Source: Planctomycetota bacterium (GTDB lineage Bacteria > Planctomycetota > UBA1135 > GCA-002686595). Taken from it: a stretch of 64,000 nt of DNA. A model generated the notes under the pieces. The model saw only the letters and a list, made by a program, of their open reading frames with translations, was not told the origin of the DNA and made no database searches. How positions within the stretch are numbered: position 1 is the first letter of the stretch; each line of letters starts with the position of its first letter. Both the position numbers and the translations under genes were made by a program. The stretch covers positions 39,548 to 103,547 of the forward strand of contig JABACD010000022.1 of the NCBI GenBank assembly GCA_014237855.1, in the 5' to 3' direction. Below, piece after piece: positions 51,466-60,324 of the stretch.

Positions 51466-52950
51466 TTGACCGATTCCAATTCAGCGCCCGTTCGCGTGCG
51501 CATCGCTCCAAGCCCGACCGGCACGATTCACCTGGGGCTGGCGCGAACCTCACTCTTCAACTGGGCCTACGCCCGCCACCATGGTGGGACCTTCGTGCTG
51601 CGCATCGAGGACACGGACAAGGAGCGCTCTCGAGCCGACTCCGAAGCCGCGATCTTCTCGGGTCTGCGCTGGCTGGGTATCGACTGGGACGAGGGGCCCG
51701 AGGTCGGTGGAGATCTGGGGCCCTATCACCAATCGGAGCGCATTGATCGTCACCTGCTTGTGGCGGACCAGCTGCTTCAGGCGGGCAGGTCCTACCGCTG
51801 CTTCTGCTCCAGGGAGCGCCTGGACGCGATGCGTACGGAGCAAGAGGCCCGCAAGGAGACGCCCCGCTACGACGGCACCTGTCGTGAGCTCGACCCTGCT
51901 GAGTCTCTCAGGAGGGCCGAGGCCGGGGAGTCCTTCACCGTGCGATTCCGGATCCCCGAGGGGTCGACTGTTGTGGAAGACCTGGTGCGTGGAACGGTCA
52001 CCTTCGACAACTCCGAGGTGGATGACTGGGTCATGGTTCGCCAGGGGGGCAACCCGACCTACAACTTCGTGGTCGTCTGTGATGATGCCGACATGCAGAT
52101 CACGCATGTCTTCCGCGGCGAGGAGCATCTGGTGAACACGCCCAAGCAGGTGCTGCTGTACGAGGCGCTGGGGCTGAAGGCTCCGCACTTCGGGCATCTG
52201 CCGCTGATGCTGGGTAAGGACGGGAAGAAGCTCTCCAAGCGCCACGGCTCGGTGGCGCTGTCGCAGTACAGGGAAGAGGGCTACTCCCGGGACGCGACCG
52301 TGAACTTCCTCGCCCGCCAGGGCTGGGCCCTCGATGGTGAGACGGAGATCTTCAGCGTACAGCAGCTCGTGGACGCCTTCGAGATCGGGGACGTCAGCAA
52401 GGCCGGCTCGATCTTCGACTTCGACAAGTTCGCCTGGATGTCCGGCGAGTACGTACACCGTGAGAGTCCTGCCGAGCTCGCCGAGCATTGCACCGAGTTC
52501 ATGGTCGAGGCGGGTCTCGTGACTCGCGAGGAGCTATCTGCGGATCCGGCCCGCTTCGAGGCAGCGCTGCTACTCGGGCAGGAGCGCGTCCGTCTGTACT
52601 CCGAGATGCCAGCGACGATCGGCTTCCTCTACATGGCGGATGACGCCATCGAGTACGAGGAGAAGGCCGAGAAGAACGCACGCAAGCACGATGATCGCCT
52701 CGAAGTCCTGGGGGCCTACCTGGAGCTGGTGACCCCGAGGCTGCAGGCTGGCGACTCCGCGGAGGAGCTGCGCGAGGCGGGCAAGGCCTTCGTGAAGGAG
52801 CGGGAGCTGAAGTTCCCCCAGCTCTTCCAGCCCCTGCGCTGTGCTCTGACGGGCAAGGCGGGGGGGCCTGACCTCTTCGACATCATGGTCTGGCTGGGGC
52901 CGCAGAGCGCCGTAGCACGCATCGAGCAAGGCCTGAGAAGGCTGATTTGA
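51466..52950 (+). CDS. gltX: glutamyl-tRNA synthetase
   Basis: GltX charges tRNA-Glu (and possibly tRNA-Gln) with glutamate. The 494-residue protein starts at TTG 51466. No in-frame ATG precedes the conserved RVRIAPSPTGTIHLG, which contains the class I HIGH-equivalent (IHLG). The KMSKS-equivalent is KKLSKRHG. Further motifs are LRIEDTDKERS, the cysteine-containing YRCFCSRERLDAMR and the C-terminal anticodon-binding helices. The length is typical. A separate glutaminyl-tRNA synthetase or GatCAB is not in the window. The start follows the divergent adenosine deaminase by about 170 bases with no clear promoter. Confidence 0.97.
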   Translation: MTDSNSAPVRVRIAPSPTGTIHLGLARTSLFNWAYARHHGGTFVLRIEDTDKERSRADSEAAIFSGLRWLGIDWDEGPEVGGDLGPYHQSERIDRHLLVADQLLQAGRSYRCFCSRERLDAMRTEQEARKETPRYDGTCRELDPAESLRRAEAGESFTVRFRIPEGSTVVEDLVRGTVTFDNSEVDDWVMVRQGGNPTYNFVVVCDDADMQITHVFRGEEHLVNTPKQVLLYEALGLKAPHFGHLPLMLGKDGKKLSKRHGSVALSQYREEGYSRDATVNFLARQGWALDGETEIFSVQQLVDAFEIGDVSKAGSIFDFDKFAWMSGEYVHRESPAELAEHCTEFMVEAGLVTREELSADPARFEAALLLGQERVRLYSEMPATIGFLYMADDAIEYEEKAEKNARKHDDRLEVLGAYLELVTPRLQAGDSAEELREAGKAFVKERELKFPQLFQPLRCALTGKAGGPDLFDIMVWLGPQSAVARIEQGLRRLI

Positions 52951-53053
52951 GGAGCTTTCCCGACCCGAAGAGGGTGATCTGGCCGACCCTCAAGCCATTG
53001 GCGTGATCGCGCCGAAGAGGGGGCGAGGGTGCAGACGTGTGCCCTGGTACTCC

Positions 53054-53842
53054 ATGTCGCCCACGCCCAATGAAGGTACTGCCACCACGGCACTCTCCTG
53101 CGAGGAGGCCGAGGTCCTGGTCCGGGAATTTGCCACAGGCAAGCTTCAGGCCCAGCGTATGCGCATCCTGCGGTCCCACCTGACCTCCTGCTCAAGCTGC
53201 CGAGAGAGCTATCGTCAGGCCGTCGAGACCACGGCCAGCCTCTCGAGGTTCACGGTCGAGCAGCGCGAGAAGATCCGGATCGAGCGTCAGCGGCGTAGCC
53301 TTCACACCAAGGTCTTCGGGGAGCGCAAGCCTCAGAAGCGCTACCTGCCCTTCCGCCTCAGGCTGGTCCTGATGCCGGCCCTCTTCATCTACCTGGTGAC
53401 TCAGATCACGAGCCTGGGGCCGCCGCCCGCCCGCATCGAGCTGATCTCCAGCGAGGGAAGCGTGTTGATCTCCGGTAACCCTGTCGATTCAGAGACGGAG
53501 AACCTGCTCGTGCTGCCCGGTCGCTGGGTGACCACGAGATCGCTATCGAAGGCCAAGCTCGATGGTCAGACCGCCATGTTCAACGTCGGCGAGGAGACGG
53601 ATCTGCTCATCGAGGACGCCAGGCCTGTGCGTCTACGTCTGCGCCGTGGCTACCTGCGCCTGGATGGCAGTGCCACGGTCATCACGGTGCTCGGGTTGTT
53701 CGAGATCGAGGCCGGCAAGGGTGTCTTGCACGTCTCCAGCGCAGGCCTGCGAGTCGAGCCGCAGTCAGGAGAGTGGAAGTTCTTCGACAAGGACGGTGAG
53801 CGTCTCCTGACCCCAGGTGAGACGCTCATGATGCGTCCCTGA
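53054..53842 (+). CDS. zinc-finger (zf-HC2) / FecR-like membrane protein
   Basis: The ATG at 53054 (MSPTPNEG) gives 262 residues. Residues 10-55 form a short helical domain with ILRSHLTSCSSCRESY, the H-x3-C-x2-C pattern of anti-sigma zinc fingers. One transmembrane helix follows (LVLMPALFIYLVTQITSL, about 108-126), then a beta-rich extracytoplasmic part (about 135-260) like the FecR domain (VLISGNPVDSETE ... GRWVTTRSLSKAKL ... LTPGETLMM). It resembles FecR-type sigma-factor regulators, but no ECF sigma gene adjoins it. It leads a run of four genes on the plus strand to 58284. Confidence 0.78.
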   Translation: MSPTPNEGTATTALSCEEAEVLVREFATGKLQAQRMRILRSHLTSCSSCRESYRQAVETTASLSRFTVEQREKIRIERQRRSLHTKVFGERKPQKRYLPFRLRLVLMPALFIYLVTQITSLGPPPARIELISSEGSVLISGNPVDSETENLLVLPGRWVTTRSLSKAKLDGQTAMFNVGEETDLLIEDARPVRLRLRRGYLRLDGSATVITVLGLFEIEAGKGVLHVSSAGLRVEPQSGEWKFFDKDGERLLTPGETLMMRP

Positions 53843-53892
53843 GCTCTCGACTGCTCCGGGTTGGGAGTTGCCAGGGTTGTTAGGATGTCCGC

Positions 53893-54795
53893 ATGGACGA
53901 ACCGGGCCCCTGGAGCACTCAAGGCAGCAGCGTGAGATTGAAGCTGCGGCGGCAACCCCGCTGGAAGCTGGCGCTCTCCTGGTGTGTCGAGGTCGGCTGC
54001 AGCTTGCTTGGAGGACGACGGTTCTACCGCTCTCGCAACCTGCTCCCGGGGCGGTTCCTGATCCGTCACGAGTGCATCGAGGTCGATGATCTGCCCAAGG
54101 GTCTGGAGGGCTTCCGGATCGCCCACCTCTCGGACCTGCATGCGGGTCGCTTCATCCGCGAGGGAGATCTGTCCGCGGTCGTGGAGGCGATCAACCAGGA
54201 AGGGGTCGACCTGCATGTCCTGACGGGGGACTACATCACCCATGACGTGGCCGACGCATTCCAGTTGACCGAGGACCTGGGCCGTCTGCGCTCGCGACAC
54301 GGGGGCTACGCGGTCCTTGGAAACCACGACTATCGCGGGCGCCAGGAGGGTCGCATCGTCGAGCGCTTTGGCGAGGTCGGGGTGCACTTCCTGCGCAACG
54401 GCGCTGTACGAATCGAACGCGGGGACGGCACCCTCGCGCTGACCGGGGTGGAGGATCTGGAGGAGGGCAAGGTCATCGATATCGATGGGGCTCGAGCTCA
54501 GCTCGAGGAAGGGGATGTGGAGGTGCTCCTGTGTCACAACCCCAGGGGTGGAAAGCTGCTTGCACGACGGGGCTGCGCCGCGGTGCTTTCGGGACATACC
54601 CACGGTGGCCAGATCGTCCTCCCGGGACTGCGGCGCCTGGTTGGATCCAGCGCGCCAAGGCATCCGGGCGAGCGTGTGCAGTGCGGCCCTACAACTCTGA
54701 TCGTCAATCGCGGACTGGGGGTGGTGGCCGTCCCCTTCCGGTACAAGGCACCCGCCGAGGTGGTCATCGTCACCCTCTCAAGGGGTGGTGCCTAG
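53893..54795 (+). CDS. metallophosphoesterase, YkuE/YaeI-like
   Basis: The 300-residue protein carries the calcineurin-like metal motifs in order: SDLHAG near 79, GDYI near 112, GNHDY near 148, CHNP near 218, and SGHTHGGQIVLPG near 237. The GHTHGGQ pattern and basic N-terminus without a clear transmembrane segment are typical of YkuE/YaeI-type phosphodiesterases, some of which act on lipid-linked phosphates near the membrane. It lies 50 bases after the FecR-like gene and 9 bases before the NHL gene, so it is probably cotranscribed. Confidence 0.9.
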   Translation: MDEPGPWSTQGSSVRLKLRRQPRWKLALSWCVEVGCSLLGGRRFYRSRNLLPGRFLIRHECIEVDDLPKGLEGFRIAHLSDLHAGRFIREGDLSAVVEAINQEGVDLHVLTGDYITHDVADAFQLTEDLGRLRSRHGGYAVLGNHDYRGRQEGRIVERFGEVGVHFLRNGAVRIERGDGTLALTGVEDLEEGKVIDIDGARAQLEEGDVEVLLCHNPRGGKLLARRGCAAVLSGHTHGGQIVLPGLRRLVGSSAPRHPGERVQCGPTTLIVNRGLGVVAVPFRYKAPAEVVIVTLSRGGA

Positions 54796-54804
54796 CAGGG
54801 CCTG

Positions 54805-55695
54805 ATGTCTGGTAGCCTGACCATCTCGAAGGGCGTGCTCTACGTCGGGACCGAGGAGAAGACTGCCCATGTGCGCAGCTTCGATCTCGATGGTAACGAG
54901 CTCGAGGCAGGCTTCTCTTTCCGTGGGCCTGGGGGCGCGGCGGCCTCGGTTGAGGGGCTGGACGTGGACGAGGATCACCGCCTGTGGGTGGCGGACGGCG
55001 TCAGTGGGAGACTCTGCGTCTTCACACTCTTCGGCGAGGAGATCGCTGGTGTGGAGACCTTCGCGACCGGAACCCACGACAAGGGCGGCCTGCTCGGAAG
55101 CGTGGCCGATGTGGTCTCCTTCGGGAGCGATGACGAGCAGCAGTTGCTCGTGGCCTCCGGGGGCCGGCGTCGCCATGCCTTGCAGTTGCTCGAGCTCGGT
55201 AGTGGTCGAACCGTCTCCTTGCGCAGCCTGGGCCACGTCGATCGGGCCTTTGCGGACCTCAGTGGAGTGGCACGCCGGGATGACCTGATCTTTGCCTGTG
55301 AGCGCGGCAGCGGTCGGGTGCAGGTCTTTCGAGAGCGCGACTTTCACTTCTCCTTCGAGGTTCCACTCGGCGCTGGCCGGCGGTTCACGCCGACTGCGCT
55401 CGAGGCCCTACCGGACGGCCGGCTGCTGGTGGCCCACGCCGGCGCTGCGAGTGCCCTGCTCTTGCTCGACCAGAGCGGGAGGCTGGAGCGTGTGCTGGCC
55501 GACAGCGGACGGGCAGAGGGCCAGGTGAGCAACCCGACGGATCTGGCTGTTGAGCTCGGTGCAGACGAGCGCCAGACCCGTGTCCTCGCCATCGACGAGG
55601 ACGGCACCCGCGTCCAGGTCTTCAATCTTCAAGGCAATTGCTACGGAACTTTTCCGGGGTTTGCGCGTTCAGAGACCACCTGGAGGCCCGAGTAA
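54805..55695 (+). CDS. NHL/SMP-30-like propeller protein without signal peptide
   Basis: The 296-residue protein starts MSGSLTISKGVLYVGTEEK and consists of propeller blades (VRSFDLDGNELEAGF, LDVDEDHRLWVADGVSGR, GRLLVAHAGAASALLLLDQSG). It lacks a signal peptide or membrane segment, unlike most NHL proteins of these bacteria, so it is probably cytosolic or was separated from a membrane partner. No catalytic motif is seen. It sits between the metallophosphoesterase and the carboxypeptidase-regulatory protein with gaps of 9 and 12 bases. Confidence 0.75.
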   Translation: MSGSLTISKGVLYVGTEEKTAHVRSFDLDGNELEAGFSFRGPGGAAASVEGLDVDEDHRLWVADGVSGRLCVFTLFGEEIAGVETFATGTHDKGGLLGSVADVVSFGSDDEQQLLVASGGRRRHALQLLELGSGRTVSLRSLGHVDRAFADLSGVARRDDLIFACERGSGRVQVFRERDFHFSFEVPLGAGRRFTPTALEALPDGRLLVAHAGAASALLLLDQSGRLERVLADSGRAEGQVSNPTDLAVELGADERQTRVLAIDEDGTRVQVFNLQGNCYGTFPGFARSETTWRPE

Positions 55696-55707
55696 GCAGT
55701 TGACGCG

Positions 55708-58284
55708 ATGAAGATCACCAAGACATTGCGCTCCGAGCAGATCTTGCTCTTGCTGCTGGTTGTCCTCGGAGCACTGGTGGCGCTGTTGCTGCAGGGCCAG
55801 AGCGAGGACCAGGAGCAGGCCGCTCTCACTGAGTCGTCGGTTCCGCTTGAGCTGGTGGAGGAGTACGGCAGCATCAGTGAGGTTGGCAAGCAGTCACCCG
55901 GCCTGCAGGCTGACGCCCTTCTGGAGGGCGCTCGTACGGAGGTCCTACCAGCGGCACCCGACTCAATCGTGCTCGCTTCGAACGAGGGGGAGACACGGGG
56001 GGCCCGCGTCGTGGATCGAGCGACAGGTGCGGCTGTTCAGGGCGCGAGAGTCCTCTTGCTGGACGACGACTGGACGGTTGAGGGAGAGACCGACTCCGCC
56101 GGACGATTCGAGCTGAGAGTTCCCCTCGGAGCTCATCCTCGTCTGGACATCTCGAGCTCGGAGTACGCTCCTCTACGTCAGCCCCTGCTGAGTGCGGCCG
56201 AGGGCCAGGTCTTCGAGCTGGCTCCTGCCGGGACGATCCGAGGCCGCGTCCAGGGCGTCTTGCCCGAGGAGTGCGTCGGTGCGGCCGTGCAGCTCTGGCG
56301 CCTGAGCGACAGCCATTTCTACGGCGAGACCCTGGCCGCAGAAGCCTCGACCGTGGTGGACAGTGAGGGTCACTTCTTCTTCGGTGGACTGGGAGCTGGG
56401 GACTACTCGATCGGCGTGCAGGTCAAGGGCTGGGGGCTCGGCTTTCATCACTCCGTCTCGGTTTCTGAAGGCGAACAGACCGACCTGGCCGTGTCGGTCT
56501 CCCGGGGCGTGAAGGTGCAGGGCCAGGTGACCTTCCTCAAGAGCAAGCAGCCGGCCGCGGGGGTTCGCCTGTGCGCAGAGCCCCTGTTGGAGCGTGGGCT
56601 GTCGTTGAGTGACTGGACCAAGCAGCCGGACCCGAGCTCCACGGACCAGCCCGGGGCCATGGGCCGGGTCTCGACCCTCAGCGATGGAGACGGGAACTTC
56701 CAGCTCGAAGGCCTGCCGGTGGGAGGGATCAGTCTCTGGGTTGAGACGACCGACGGCGAGCTCCTCCATGAGATGCTGCTAGGGTCGATCACGGGAGAGG
56801 TGCTGGAGCACGACTTTCAGCTCGCGGAGACGGCAACGCTCTCTGGCCAGGTCCTCTCGGACAGCGGCCTGGGTGTCCCTGGCGCCCGGGTGCAGCTCTC
56901 CTGGACGACGACCTTGCCCTGGGAGCAGGCGGATCCGAACAGGTCGATCTCCGAGGGCAGCGTGGAGGTCAGCACAGGCCCCAGCGGGGAGTTCCAGGTG
57001 GCAGGCCTGCCCACCCGTCGGCCGCTCCTGATTCTGGCCTCCTCTGGCCCTGGAGACTGGCGGATGGCAGAGGCATCCAGTCCTCCGAGACAGATCACGC
57101 TGAGACCGGGACAGGAGCGTGATAAGTACAAGCTCGTCGTGTACCCGACCCGGTCGGTCGAGGGCGTGGTCAGAGATGGGGAGGGGGCGCCGGTCGTGGG
57201 GGCCAACATCCACCTCGAGCGACTGACCGAGAAGAGGGGTTATCTGAGGCCCCTGCAGCAGACCAAGACGGACAGCCTGGGCGCCTTTCACCTCGCCGGG
57301 CTGACTCTTGGCGGACACGAAGTCCGAGTCGAGGCGGCCGGCTACATGCCGACCTCGGAGAGGATCAACGTCAGGCCGGGGACCATCACGATCGATGCCC
57401 TCGAGCTGCGAGTCGAGGAGGCGCGAACGATTCAGGGGTGGGTCTTGGACCAGCATGAAGACGTGGTGCCCCATGCAAAGGTCGTTGCAATGCCCAGTTC
57501 TTCCATTCCTCGCAAGCAGAAGAATCACATCAGCGGGACTGATGAGTACGGGCGATTCGAGCTGCGTAATCTGGAGCCTGGGTGGTTCACCCTGCACGCC
57601 AAGGCCCCTGGATACAGTTCCATCGTTGAAGGGAACGGGCTGGTGGTTCCAGCTTCGAGCACCGAGGTGGCGCTCACGCTACTGCGCGATGAGGTGGTGG
57701 GTGGCTGCCTCGTGACCGGAACGCTGTCGACGCCGGGGGGCGCGGTTCCTCCCACACTTCGCCTGAGCGATCCTCATGGCGGGGTATTCAAGATGGATGG
57801 CACCTCGTTCATGATCAGCGGGATGCGATCACCTGAGCCTGTGAGGCTCAGATTCACAGCCAGTGGATTCGAGCTGATCACACCGGAGATCAACCTGATT
57901 CCCCATGGCGAGGTCAATGTGGGCCACCTGCTGCTGGTTCCCCAGGGGGAGGTGACCATCGTGGCTACCAACGAGGCCGGCGTGCCGCTCAAGAACTACC
58001 GGGCTCGTCTCGAGCGGGTCGCCGCCGGGGGGGCGGGGAAGAGTGATCGATCGAAGCCGGGGGCCAGCATTCAGCTCAATGAACACAGGCGTATCCGGCA
58101 TCGCTTCAAGGGCAGCTCGGATGGACCCCGGAAAGTGAACGCAAGATACAGTAGCCGGGTGCCCTATGGCCGCTGGAGGCTCGTCGTCCAGGCCCAGGGC
58201 TTCAAGAATCACCGCCGCATGTTGACCCTCTCGGGCGAGCAATCGAAGAAGAGGGTCGAGGTCATGCTGACCAAGAGGCCCTGA
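55708..58284 (+). CDS. membrane-anchored protein with repeated carboxypeptidase-regulatory-like domains
   Basis: The 858-residue protein has an N-terminal signal-anchor (ILLLLLVVLGALVALLLQG), then an acidic linker and several transthyretin-like beta-sandwich units of the CarboxypepD_reg type. They are near 92-165, 380-470, 480-560 and 565-650 (ARVVDRATGAAVQGARVLLLDD, TLSGQVLSDSGLGVPGARVQLSW, SVEGVVRDGEGAPVVGANIHLER, TIQGWVLDQHEDVVPHAKVVA). The C-terminus ends in basic residues. Such proteins act as rigid extracellular scaffolds or adhesins. It is the last gene of the four-gene run. Confidence 0.85.
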   Translation: MKITKTLRSEQILLLLLVVLGALVALLLQGQSEDQEQAALTESSVPLELVEEYGSISEVGKQSPGLQADALLEGARTEVLPAAPDSIVLASNEGETRGARVVDRATGAAVQGARVLLLDDDWTVEGETDSAGRFELRVPLGAHPRLDISSSEYAPLRQPLLSAAEGQVFELAPAGTIRGRVQGVLPEECVGAAVQLWRLSDSHFYGETLAAEASTVVDSEGHFFFGGLGAGDYSIGVQVKGWGLGFHHSVSVSEGEQTDLAVSVSRGVKVQGQVTFLKSKQPAAGVRLCAEPLLERGLSLSDWTKQPDPSSTDQPGAMGRVSTLSDGDGNFQLEGLPVGGISLWVETTDGELLHEMLLGSITGEVLEHDFQLAETATLSGQVLSDSGLGVPGARVQLSWTTTLPWEQADPNRSISEGSVEVSTGPSGEFQVAGLPTRRPLLILASSGPGDWRMAEASSPPRQITLRPGQERDKYKLVVYPTRSVEGVVRDGEGAPVVGANIHLERLTEKRGYLRPLQQTKTDSLGAFHLAGLTLGGHEVRVEAAGYMPTSERINVRPGTITIDALELRVEEARTIQGWVLDQHEDVVPHAKVVAMPSSSIPRKQKNHISGTDEYGRFELRNLEPGWFTLHAKAPGYSSIVEGNGLVVPASSTEVALTLLRDEVVGGCLVTGTLSTPGGAVPPTLRLSDPHGGVFKMDGTSFMISGMRSPEPVRLRFTASGFELITPEINLIPHGEVNVGHLLLVPQGEVTIVATNEAGVPLKNYRARLERVAAGGAGKSDRSKPGASIQLNEHRRIRHRFKGSSDGPRKVNARYSSRVPYGRWRLVVQAQGFKNHRRMLTLSGEQSKKRVEVMLTKRP

Positions 58285-58383
58285 AGAGGGTGGAATTCAA
58301 GGCGGGGCCGATTGTCCCCAAGACCGGGTGGCTGGTTGGTCGATGAGGACGCGGATCGTTCCCCGTTGACCCCGCCTGCCCGA

Positions 58384-59832
58384 ATGTCGAACCTCAAGTG
58401 CCTCCTGGCCCTCGTCCTGTCGTCCGCCGCCCTGGCCTCCAGCGCCAGTTCTGCCCCCGTGCAGCGCGAGGAGGAGCCTCAGGGCGTGTTCCGCTGGGCC
58501 ATGAGCGCCGAGGACCTGGGCGAGGTGGTGCTACCCCGGATGGAGATCGCCGGCTGGGCGGTGGGGCCCAACGGGATCTTCTACCGAGGGGTACCGAGCT
58601 TCAGCTCCGACCCGACCTTCGAGGTGATCATCCGAGCTCCCCACTCCGGGCACCCGCTCTATGCAGAGCGACTGCTGATCCAGATCCCGACCAACTTCAG
58701 CCAGAAGCCGTTCCCCGAGCGTGCTGTGATGGTGGCCTTCCATGGCTTCTCGGTGAGCGAGAAGGACATCTTCCTCAACACGGACCTGCCGGCCCAGGCT
58801 GCCCAGCGAGGCTGGATGCTGGTGGCCCCCTACGGGCTCACCGACACCAGCTTTGCCAATCCACAGAGCCAGGCTTCGCTGCAGGCCATCTTCAACGTGC
58901 TCTACGGTGTGGTGCCCTTCAACTACCGGCGCGTCTATGGAGTGGGCTTCTCGATGGGGGGCCTCAACGCGCTGAGCTACGCGATGCGTCATCTCGATCG
59001 CCAGCAGATGCAGTTCGCTGGTGTCGTGGTTCACACGAGCACGCTTGACATGCCGAAGGCCTTCGAGAGCTCCAGCCCGGTGATGCAGTGGCTGCTCTCG
59101 AACTCGCGTCACTTTGGTGGAAGCCCCGAGCAGGTGCCCTTCGAGTACGAGCGCGTCTCGCCAGTGCAATTCACGGACGCGGGCCAGGTCGATGCCGAGC
59201 GGGCGCCTGTCCTGAACTTCGCCGGCCGGCCGATCTTCCTGCACACCAATCTCGCCGACTCCCACGTGAATCTGGTGGAGGGCATGACCTCGCTGGGCAG
59301 CTTTCTTCAGCAACGTGGAGCCAATGTGGTGGAGCACCTGACCCATGATCCCGTCATGGGCCATCACTGGGGCACCCTGCCCTTGGGAATAGCCTTGGAT
59401 CACGTGGGCTCTTTCGTGCTGGGAAACGCGGTCGATCCCAGCATCCAGCTCTTCGCAGACAACCCGGGCCGCTGGCAGCACGTGGACATCGAGTCGATCT
59501 CACCCGATACCTTCGGTCGACTGCGTTTGGAGATCGCGCCCGTCGCGGCTGGGATGCTGAACTCCTTCAGTCTGCTGGACACTCGCGACCTCGACGAGGT
59601 GCGGCTGGACACCAACCAGCTGGGCTTGAGTTCCAGTGAGCCCCTGCGCTTCCTCCACGAGAGCGCAGATGGAACACCTGACCTGCTGAGGATCGTCGGC
59701 TACTCCAGCGCGCCGAGTTCGGTGCTGGTCGATGGGGCCGTCGTTGGATGGACCTGGTCAGCACCGACCGCGGAGCTGGTGCTCGAACCGAGTGCGGACG
59801 GTCACCTCTCGCAGGTCGACGTCCTGCCCTGA
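58384..59832 (+). CDS. secreted alpha/beta hydrolase (esterase/depolymerase-like)
   Basis: The ATG at 58384 (MSNLKCLLALVLSSAALASSASS) gives 482 residues with a clear signal peptide. The frame from 58312 adds no domain. The catalytic domain spans about 60-340: oxyanion-side motif AFHGFSVSEKD, nucleophile Ser190 in GVGFSMGGLNAL, and a His in MGHHWGTLP. A possible acid is in FLHTNLADSHVN. The C-terminal 120 residues form an added beta-domain of unknown kind. It resembles PHB-depolymerase/feruloyl-esterase-like hydrolases. The substrate is unknown. It is separated from the previous gene by 99 bases. Confidence 0.8.
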   Translation: MSNLKCLLALVLSSAALASSASSAPVQREEEPQGVFRWAMSAEDLGEVVLPRMEIAGWAVGPNGIFYRGVPSFSSDPTFEVIIRAPHSGHPLYAERLLIQIPTNFSQKPFPERAVMVAFHGFSVSEKDIFLNTDLPAQAAQRGWMLVAPYGLTDTSFANPQSQASLQAIFNVLYGVVPFNYRRVYGVGFSMGGLNALSYAMRHLDRQQMQFAGVVVHTSTLDMPKAFESSSPVMQWLLSNSRHFGGSPEQVPFEYERVSPVQFTDAGQVDAERAPVLNFAGRPIFLHTNLADSHVNLVEGMTSLGSFLQQRGANVVEHLTHDPVMGHHWGTLPLGIALDHVGSFVLGNAVDPSIQLFADNPGRWQHVDIESISPDTFGRLRLEIAPVAAGMLNSFSLLDTRDLDEVRLDTNQLGLSSSEPLRFLHESADGTPDLLRIVGYSSAPSSVLVDGAVVGWTWSAPTAELVLEPSADGHLSQVDVLP

Positions 59833-60324
59833 GAGCCGCCTGGGCTTCTCTCCGAGGCCTGCACAGGGCCGCAAATAAGAAACGGGCCGACAGTGGGAAG
59901 TCTGCCGGCCCAAGGAGAGAGGAGTTTTTACCAGAAGCTTCCCGAAGCCCCACTGCTCGCATAGCGGGGCCTCATCCGATAAGAACTCACTCTCTCAGTT
60001 TGACCCAGGATCCGTTGCTGATCGAGGTCTAATGAGAAGGTTTCTTGCCCTTTTTTGTTCGGCGAGCCCGAGAGCGGACAGGCTGACGAGATCCTTGCGA
60101 TTGGAAGGACGAGGAGAAGTTGAAGGAGGGCGGGGGGCCGCCGCCCCGCTAATGCGGGGGGAAGGGGCGCGCTGTAGAGCCGTGCCGGAATCGGAGCCTC
60201 GGGTCCTGGATCGGGGGCCTCCCCGCGAGGTCCCAGCCGACTCCATCGGGGGTTGCACCTCTTCCAGACCGAAGCCCGGTCGGAAGCGGGGTCAGATCGA
60301 CGCCTGGGCGGGGGCGGAGCCTGC
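59833..60324. other. 492-base convergent intergenic region with several stem-loops
   Basis: The region lies between the hydrolase (plus) and the kinase-like gene (minus), which converge. Three hairpins can be drawn: 59884-59911 (GGGCCGACAG with CTGCCGGCCC, one mismatch), 59947-59970 (GCCCC..GCT with AGC..GGGGC, three-base bulge) and 60144-60159 (CCCCGC with GCGGGG, TAAT loop). A short T-run follows the first. Open frames here (e.g. 60032-60328 plus) show no support. They may be terminators for the two genes or a structured non-coding RNA. Confidence 0.4.
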
